DNA of 13,710 nt from an uncultured Verrucomicrobiota bacterium (lineage in GTDB: Bacteria > Verrucomicrobiota > Kiritimatiellia > RFP12 > UBA1067): the NCBI GenBank assembly GCA_946631535.1, contig CAMPAF010000039.1, positions 1 to 13,710 on the forward strand, given 5' to 3'. The notes under the pieces were generated by a model. It had not been told where the DNA came from. It did not search any database and saw nothing but the letters and a program-made list of their open reading frames with translations. The number at the start of each line of letters is the position of its first letter. Position 1 is the first letter of the stretch. This document shows positions 5,496 to 11,460 of the stretch, in pieces. The position numbers were made by a program, and so were the translations under genes.

Positions 5496-8400
5496 TTAGT
5501 ACGTCAGGATCATGACGCCCTTGATGTCGCGCTTGAGCACCATCACGCCGTCGATGGTCTCGACCTTCCAGCCCGAGGGCACCGAGGCGGCGCTGTAGGA
5601 GTGGAGCACGACGTACGGACCGTTCGCCGCGCTGTAGTTCTGGACCGCGGCCTCGATCGTGGCATACCAGTTCCCGGCGCCATCCTTGACCATGTAGCCG
5701 GAGTATCCGGTTCCCTGTATCGAGCTCAGCGTGCCGCTGCCCTTGAAGTCGATGTTCTTCACCTCCGTCTTCGCCGTGCAGAGGTCGAACGCCGTGTCGC
5801 CGTTGACGGAAAGCGCCGTGCCGTTGATCTTGACCGAGTACTTGCCGTGCGCGTAGTCGAACGTAAACTCGACGTTGTACGGCGTGTTGAACGCCGGCGT
5901 GCCAGACCATGCCGCCGGCTTCCACACAAACGCATTGTTCTCCTTCGCGAGGATCATGAAGTTCGTCACGACGGCATCGTTAACAATGTTCGTGCCGAGG
6001 CAGAACGCGCCCTGCGAGTCGGCGGCAAGTCCGGAGACGTCCATGTCGCTCAGCTCGGTGTAGACCACGTTCTCGACCGTGACCGTGACGAGGTCGCCCG
6101 TGGAGCAGTTGACCGCCGTGAACGTGTTGTCCGACACCGCGGCCACGTTGTTCTCGTACGTCACTGTGGTAGCCCACGAACCGCCCGCCGCCGCAGTTCC
6201 TGTGGTGCCAGCGTTCTCGTTGACCCACGGCGCCGAGTCGGCGATGAGCGCCGAGCCGGTGGTGTCGCCGACGAGCGGAACCGCCTCCGAACCGCTGTCC
6301 GTAGCGGAAATCGCGTATCCCACGCTGTCGTAGACCGAAGAGTGGCCTGTCACAACGCCCGTGAACGTCACCGTGGTGCCGCTCACCGTGCCCGTGTAGT
6401 CCGTCCCGCCGACGGTCAGCTTGTAGGTGGCCGTCGTGTCGGAGACAGTGGCGGTCACGGTCGCAGTGCCGTAGTTCTCGCCATACGCGAACGCGACGTT
6501 GCCCACAGACGGCTTCGCGACAACGGAGTAGACCGTCGTCGATCCGCTGACTGTGGACTTCACATAGCAATCCGTGGCGGAAGTCGTGAACGACGCACCG
6601 GAGGAGACGGTGGTCTCAGCCGTTGGATAGGTGAACGTCGCACCGGCGCCGAGCGTCACAGTGCATGCGACGACATTCGTGCCCGGCGTGTTAGCAGGCT
6701 GGGCTGTCAACGCAGCCGAAGCGTTCGCGGGAACGGCAATGCCGCCGTTGAACGTCACCGACGCAGTACCGTTCTGCGCGCGCACATCCACACCATCGTT
6801 TAGTGTCACAAGCCCGTTGATGCTAAGATGTGCGTTTTCGGACTTGAACTCTCCCGACTGGACAGTCACGTTTCCATTAATGGTGATCGTGCCAAGAGAG
6901 AAGAAGGAATCCTTGCCGCTCGAAGACGCGACGACAATATCGTTTGCAACCGTTATAGCAGACCCAGACACGTTCTTGACGCCGACGTCGCTGAGCGTCA
7001 GCGTCCCGGTGCCGGAGACATTGCCATACATGCAAACCTGCGCCCACGTATTGGCGACAGCACGATTGAGAGTGACGTCGCCGTTGAGCGTCAAGGAAGC
7101 GCACTCATCAGCGATGTCACCGTTGTTGTAGGACAGTCCGACAGTATATGTTCCCGCCGGGAACGTGACCGCAGTGTTCCTGCCTGGTACAACGCCAGTG
7201 GACCACTTGGTCGGATCGTTCCAGTTGCCCGTCTCACCACCAATCCATGTTGCCGCCGAGTTGTCGACAACCGAATACACAGTGCTTCCGCCGCTCGTCG
7301 TCGCCTTGACGACACCGCCGGCAAACGAAGTCGTCGGCGCAGGGTCAAGCGCACCGTCCGTATTGGTCAGCGTCGCATCGGAGGAGCCGAGGACGATGCC
7401 GTTAGACGCGGTCCAAGTCTTGCTCGCAGGGATTGTCGCCGTCGTTGTCAGCACGATTTGACCGTATGTCGTGGGCGACGCAGGCTTTGCCGAGCCGATG
7501 GCGAGGCCGGGCGCAGCAACCGAAATGGAACCCGTGAAGTCGCTTATGTCCTTCACGAGGAAGTAGCCGTCGGCATATCCTTCAGCCGTTCCATCCGCCG
7601 CAAGCGAGAACGTGCCGACGCCGGAAAGCTTGTCGATGGTGTTCGCGAACGACGCAGAGAAGTAGTTGAGCGTCATGCCGCTGACGAGCACAAGTTCCGG
7701 AAGGACTTCCGCGTTGGCAAGCCATCCGGCCGTCATGTTCGCCACTTCCACCTTCGAGCCGGTCACGCCCCAGTTGTTGAAGTTCACCTCGACGTCTGTC
7801 CCAATGGCTGGCAGCTTAACCGTACCCGTCCAAGCACCGAACGTGAACGCGCCAGGGAGTCCAGAATTATTGCTGCAGTCAATTACTCCAGCGCCCGTAA
7901 TCATGTTCGCTATAGAACCGCCAATGACAGCGACAGTGGTGCCGGAAGGAATCTCCACCTTCGCCGTGCCGCTCAGCGCGCCTGTAATTGTAGCGCCGTT
8001 TTTGAGGCGCACATTGCCCGTTCCGCCGATTTCCCATCCGCCAAGGGTGGAATCATCTGCGAGATATATGGTGCCGTTGTCGACCTCCATCGGGTTGGTT
8101 GTCGTGATCGTCGTCCCGCCAGCGGCACGGTTGAGCGTCAGGACATGACCAGACGCGACATCGATCTTGAAGTCCTCTGCCGTTATGGACTCAGGAAGCG
8201 TCAATGTCCCATCGCCAGCCGCAGTGAGGATGATCTTGGAGTACGCATTGCCGCCATCCCACGCAGGCGACCAGGTAAGCGCATCCCAAGTCGTCGTGGC
8301 ATCAGCCGCAATCGTGGCCCTGTAGAGCTTGACTGCCGGGAACTCAACCGAGAGCTGGCGGATTGCGTTGGGCCCGAGAAGCCCCTTGTAGAGGCGGACA

Positions 8401-11400
8401 CAGTCGATGCGGGCATCCTTCTGCACTGTTTCGGAAAGCGTGTTCGCCGGATTTTCACCCTTGGCGAAGCGAATAATTCCCGTACTGCCGACACCTCCAT
8501 GGACGGAACCAACCTGAATGCCGCCGCCAAGCGTGAACGTGGAATATGTCTCGTTGAGCACCTGTTCGCCGTCGCAGTACACCTTGATGGTCGAATTGTT
8601 CTCCACCTCGAACACATAGACGTGCTGCGCTGTCGTCGCATTCTGCACCGTCATTGTCTGCAGAACCGTGAATGCGGAGTTGCCGGTAGTTTTGACGAGT
8701 TTCATTTCCGTCTCGGGATCGTGGCCAGCGACAAGGCCGATAAGTCCGCCGGCACACGTACCGAACGTGATAATTGCCGCATTCTCGTAGTTCGGCACCG
8801 TGCAGCGCACCACCGCCGTCCACGAAGACGGATATGCATTGGCGCCTGTCATGTCACGCCACGGGTGGGCGTAGGTATAGAGCATCCCGTTGTAGAAGGC
8901 GCTGTCGCCGGTGATGCCGCTGTCGGAATGGAGGTCGGTCGTATCGGAACCGGAGTTTTCGAAACCGGTCTTGACGCCGCTCTCGTAGTCCATCTCGTAG
9001 TCAATCCAGCAGGCCTTGCCGGACACGGCGGGAATCCACGCGAAGGAAACAGCCGAACCGTCAACCGTTCCGGTAACATTCGTGGTCGTGCCGTCGGCGC
9101 GAGTGAGCGTCAGCGTGCCACCTGTCGGCGTCGCGCCCGCAACAGTAAAGGACTTCACGCCATCATCGGCAACCGTCTCCGTCAGCGACACATTCAGCGT
9201 CGTCAAAGACGACGGATAAGCGACCGCCCCTCTCGCAATTCCATCGCCAAGCGTAAGCGTCGTGAGCGAACTCGCCATCTGGAGATTGACAGTTCCGCTG
9301 TTGGTGCCGCTGATAGAGAGGCTCGCAATGCTGGAGCTTGTCATGTAAAGCGTTGCCCCACTTGCTACATTGACCGTTCCCGGAAGCGCGGTCGCCGCCG
9401 TAATTGCCACATGTCCAGATGCGATTTCAAGCGTCGAATTCGCATTGCCATAAGACGACTCGTCGAAATATGTCGTTGGCATGCTAGCGTCGCCCGCTAT
9501 CTGCACTTTGCCTGTCCAGCCAGAGGCATTGTCAAACCCGGCACCGGACAAATCCACTTGATTGCAGACCACCGTGCCAGAACCAGTGACTGTACCAGTG
9601 AGCGCGGCGCCAGATGCCAACGTAAGCGTCTTGCCTGCTGGAATGTTAATATTTGCCGCTGTTTCGCCAGAGATGGTAAGCGCCCCATTGACTTCAATTG
9701 TCGATGCCGACAACGGGTCAAATGTGACCGTGCCGTTCTCTGTGTCAATGGAGATTGGCCCCGTGAACACATTTCCATTCGCATCCGTATAAACCGTATC
9801 AGTCGTGGGAGCGGTGCCGCTAATAGCCGTCGCGACCTTGTATGGGAATGTTGCGCCAGCCGGGAACACGAACACGGTGTTCGCGTCCACGACAAGCGGG
9901 CAGTTGATGAATGGCGTGGTGTTGGCGCGCGAACCAAGATCCGAGAAATCAAGCGTCGCGCCAGAAGCCGTTAGCTGAACGGCCTCTATCGTACCCTCGC
10001 CATGCATTTTCAGCGTGCCGCCTGGGGTCGTATGCGTGCCTATTGTGATTATGCCGTCGTTGGACAGCCCTGTCACCTTCTGGACAATCTGCGGCGCGTA
10101 AGCAACATTTCCATTGTCGGCCGTTTTATTGAGCGTCAGCGTATCACTACTTTCGGGAAGCACGATGTTTATCGCACCTGAAAGGCAAAGCACACCTGTT
10201 CTCGCAATTGTGAACGGCTCTTCAAATCGAAAAACGGAATTGGTAACGCCATCAGGATCGTATGGGTTGCCAAGAATTGTGGTCCTTTTTACATTTCCTG
10301 CCTGAGTAAGAGAATATCCGCTAGCACCGCTCTCAACATACATACCACCTATCGTGACTGGACCATATGTTCCGCCTATCGACTTTCCTGCCGCACTGCC
10401 AGAGAATCGCAACGCCATGCCTGGCGCTTTGTAGGTGCCGCTTACACTGCCATTGCTGAGTTTGTGCCAGAAAGCCTCTGCTTTGCCGCCAGCATTTGGA
10501 TAAAACACCGCATTGGCGTTACCAACAAACGTAAGAGGTATGGATCCTGCATGAGTATCAAAAAGCCCGAATTTCGCCGTGCCAGAAGCTAACTCGCCTG
10601 TAGAATCAAGAGCCCATGTCACCATATCGTCGGCATAGTCCCAATCAGTGTATTTCGCTGCGCCACTAGCAACACCACCAACCTTTGCCGAAGGCCAGAC
10701 ATACGCCTTCAACTCCGACTCGGAAAGAACGCCTTGAAACACTGCAATACCAGAAATCTTCATGCCAGTTGCCGCGCTAAAGCCACTGACGGTAGTCTTC
10801 AGGCCACCGATGGAAAAACCCTTGTATTTCGAAATGTCGTTATTTGACCCCAGTGTTCCCGCATTGAGAATTGTCGTGGCAACGCCATTTTTAAGGTAGA
10901 ACAACCTTGTACCAGTGCCTCCGCTGTAATTTGATGAAGAATAATGCGTATAGCCCAACACTCCAGCCGTCTGGTTCGAAATATTCATCGAATTGAATGT
11001 TCCGGAGCTGTTCCACGAGCTGCCAGCCCAAATGCCGCACGACAGCCCGGAAGTGCCAATCGTAACACCCGTACGGGCTTCGGCATCAGTCAATGTCGTT
11101 GTAGCCAAAACCTGCTTAGCGGCCAAGGCAACATTGAGGTTTGAGTATTTGAACAAAACTGTAAATCCGCCACTGAACGTGCTAGACGACTCTACCGTGA
11201 TACCGACGGACTGGTCAATAGTGATGATCGAATTGTCGCTGCTAAGCGAGTTACCGTTAAGATTGAGCGTGTAGCCTTGCTGAGTGACGGATAAATCCCC
11301 ATCCCAAATGGCCACCGGATCAGCCGCCCAGCCTGTCGCCGTTAGGCCGAGGCCGAATGCGAGCGCCAGCGCAAGCGCGGCAATGCGCGTCGTATTACCA

Positions 11401-11414
11401 ATTATGTTGCACAT
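5496..11414 (-). CDS. Giant secreted multidomain surface protein with LamG-like and beta-strand-repeat domains (gene 2)
   Basis: A complete 1972-codon frame starting at ATG 11414, with an AGAGGA ribosome site 8 nt upstream. Residues 1-30 are a Sec signal peptide (MCNIIGNTTRIAALALALAFG, then TGWA-ADP). In order: a jelly-roll-like domain at about 36-243 ending in LSESELKAYVWPS; a beta-strand-rich passenger-like region at 340-735; an Ig-like plus LamG-like cassette at 736-1027 (VYVFEVENNSTIKVYCDGE, DCVRLYKGLL); more beta-helix at 1028-1387; a GNW module at 1388-1635 (TWIGGETGNWNDPTKW); and a second Ig-like plus jelly-roll-like cassette at 1637-1905. A C-terminal NWYATIEAAV motif precedes the end, KRDIKGVMILTY. 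No transmembrane anchor, PEP-CTERM, LPXTG or beta-barrel is visible. A secreted adhesive or glycan-contacting role is inferred. It lies 39 bp downstream of gene 3, so co-transcription is likely. Confidence 0.93.
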   Translation of the reverse strand: MCNIIGNTTRIAALALALAFGLGLTATGWAADPVAIWDGDLSVTQQGYTLNLNGNSLSSDNSIITIDQSVGITVESSSTFSGGFTVLFKYSNLNVALAAKQVLATTTLTDAEARTGVTIGTSGLSCGIWAGSSWNSSGTFNSMNISNQTAGVLGYTHYSSSNYSGGTGTRLFYLKNGVATTILNAGTLGSNNDISKYKGFSIGGLKTTVSGFSAATGMKISGIAVFQGVLSESELKAYVWPSAKVGGVASGAAKYTDWDYADDMVTWALDSTGELASGTAKFGLFDTHAGSIPLTFVGNANAVFYPNAGGKAEAFWHKLSNGSVSGTYKAPGMALRFSGSAAGKSIGGTYGPVTIGGMYVESGASGYSLTQAGNVKRTTILGNPYDPDGVTNSVFRFEEPFTIARTGVLCLSGAINIVLPESSDTLTLNKTADNGNVAYAPQIVQKVTGLSNDGIITIGTHTTPGGTLKMHGEGTIEAVQLTASGATLDFSDLGSRANTTPFINCPLVVDANTVFVFPAGATFPYKVATAISGTAPTTDTVYTDANGNVFTGPISIDTENGTVTFDPLSASTIEVNGALTISGETAANINIPAGKTLTLASGAALTGTVTGSGTVVCNQVDLSGAGFDNASGWTGKVQIAGDASMPTTYFDESSYGNANSTLEIASGHVAITAATALPGTVNVASGATLYMTSSSIASLSISGTNSGTVNLQMASSLTTLTLGDGIARGAVAYPSSLTTLNVSLTETVADDGVKSFTVAGATPTGGTLTLTRADGTTTNVTGTVDGSAVSFAWIPAVSGKACWIDYEMDYESGVKTGFENSGSDTTDLHSDSGITGDSAFYNGMLYTYAHPWRDMTGANAYPSSWTAVVRCTVPNYENAAIITFGTCAGGLIGLVAGHDPETEMKLVKTTGNSAFTVLQTMTVQNATTAQHVYVFEVENNSTIKVYCDGEQVLNETYSTFTLGGGIQVGSVHGGVGSTGIIRFAKGENPANTLSETVQKDARIDCVRLYKGLLGPNAIRQLSVEFPAVKLYRATIAADATTTWDALTWSPAWDGGNAYSKIILTAAGDGTLTLPESITAEDFKIDVASGHVLTLNRAAGGTTITTTNPMEVDNGTIYLADDSTLGGWEIGGTGNVRLKNGATITGALSGTAKVEIPSGTTVAVIGGSIANMITGAGVIDCSNNSGLPGAFTFGAWTGTVKLPAIGTDVEVNFNNWGVTGSKVEVANMTAGWLANAEVLPELVLVSGMTLNYFSASFANTIDKLSGVGTFSLAADGTAEGYADGYFLVKDISDFTGSISVAAPGLAIGSAKPASPTTYGQIVLTTTATIPASKTWTASNGIVLGSSDATLTNTDGALDPAPTTSFAGGVVKATTSGGSTVYSVVDNSAATWIGGETGNWNDPTKWSTGVVPGRNTAVTFPAGTYTVGLSYNNGDIADECASLTLNGDVTLNRAVANTWAQVCMYGNVSGTGTLTLSDVGVKNVSGSAITVANDIVVASSSGKDSFFSLGTITINGNVTVQSGEFKSENAHLSINGLVTLNDGVDVRAQNGTASVTFNGGIAVPANASAALTAQPANTPGTNVVACTVTLGAGATFTYPTAETTVSSGASFTTSATDCYVKSTVSGSTTVYSVVAKPSVGNVAFAYGENYGTATVTATVSDTTATYKLTVGGTDYTGTVSGTTVTFTGVVTGHSSVYDSVGYAISATDSGSEAVPLVGDTTGSALIADSAPWVNENAGTTGTAAAGGSWATTVTYENNVAAVSDNTFTAVNCSTGDLVTVTVENVVYTELSDMDVSGLAADSQGAFCLGTNIVNDAVVTNFMILAKENNAFVWKPAAWSGTPAFNTPYNVEFTFDYAHGKYSVKINGTALSVNGDTAFDLCTAKTEVKNIDFKGSGTLSSIQGTGYSGYMVKDGAGNWYATIEAAVQNYSAANGPYVVLHSYSAASVPSGWKVETIDGVMVLKRDIKGVMILTY
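5700..6506 (-). repeat. C-terminal Ig-like plus jelly-roll-like cassette of gene 2
   Basis: Residues about 1637-1905 of gene 2. A strand-rich Ig-like part (TATVTATVSDTTATYKLTVG ... TVTFTGVV ... GYAISATD) leads into a jelly-roll-like part with NNAFVWKPAAWSG, NVEFTFDYAHGKYSVKING and TEVKNIDFKGSGTLSSIQG. The order and spacing echo residues 736-1027 of the same protein. Assignment to a concanavalin A-like fold comes from strand pattern only. Confidence 0.5.
6510..7253 (-). repeat. GNW-type beta module of gene 2, paralogous to gene 1 modules
   Basis: Residues 1388-1635 of gene 2 open with TWIGGETGNWNDPTKW and STGVVPG, then continue as a strand-turn array matching gene 1 residues 1216-1465 segment by segment. 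At DNA level a 29-bp identical stretch lies at 6728-6756 here and 893-921 in gene 1. A 19-bp identity lies at 7213-7231 here and 628-646 in the next gene 1 module. Confidence 0.8.
8334..9209 (-). repeat. Central Ig-like plus LamG-like cassette of gene 2
   Basis: Residues about 736-1027 of gene 2. The Ig-like part has LTTLNVSLTETVADDGVKSF, GGTLTLTRADGTTTNVTG and AVSFAWIP. The LamG-like part has AFYNGMLYTYAHPWRDM, SSWTAVVRCTVPN, AQHVYVFEVENNSTIKVYCD, GGGIQVGSVHGG and DARIDCVRLYKGLLGPNAI. A strand then a 'D-x-V-R-L-Y-x-G-L-L' ending is typical of the LamG/concanavalin A-like superfamily (Laminin_G_3-like). Ligand unknown. Confidence 0.6.
10686..11309 (-). other. N-terminal jelly-roll-like domain of gene 2
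   Basis: Residues about 36-243, directly after the signal peptide: AIWDGDLSV, GYTLNLNGNSLSSDNSIITI, GGFTVLFKYSNL, SCGIWAGSSWNS, RLFYLKNGVATTILN, YKGFSIGGLKT, GMKISGIAVFQGVLSESELK. The 'I-x-x-I-A-V-F-x-G-x-L-S-E-x-E-L' ending matches how LamG-type domains in large bacterial surface proteins commonly close. The coding DNA here is clearly lower in GC than the rest of the window. Confidence 0.55.
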
Positions 11415-11422
11415 CGTCTTGT

Positions 11423-11428
11423 TCCTCT
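11423..11428 (-). promoter_or_regulatory. Shine-Dalgarno site of gene 2
   Basis: The minus strand reads AGAGGA, within AGAGAGGAAC, 8 nt before ATG 11414. Together with the signal peptide it supports this start. It sits in the 39-bp gap after gene 3. Confidence 0.7.
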
Positions 11429-11448
11429 CTTGTGTAGTAAAAGTGCAG

Positions 11449-11460
11449 CCGCATCAGCGG
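11449..11460 (-). other. Short hairpin enclosing the gene 3 stop codon
   Basis: On the minus strand CCGC-TGAT-GCGG is a perfect 4-bp GC stem whose loop holds the TGA stop of gene 3. A TTTT run follows 6 nt after the stem, too far and too short for a standard intrinsic terminator. It could modulate translational coupling to gene 2, or be chance. Confidence 0.3.

Noticed and set aside
5601..6803. 400-codon plus-strand frame
   Set aside because: Antisense to the C-terminal domains of gene 2; Arg-rich shadow without motifs.
6828..9974. 1048-codon open frame on the plus strand
   Set aside because: It lies fully antisense to gene 2, is rich in Arg, His and Cys with no domain or signal peptide, and is explained by GC-rich codon usage leaving few stops on the opposite strand. 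Gene 2 has a signal peptide, ribosome site and recognisable domains.
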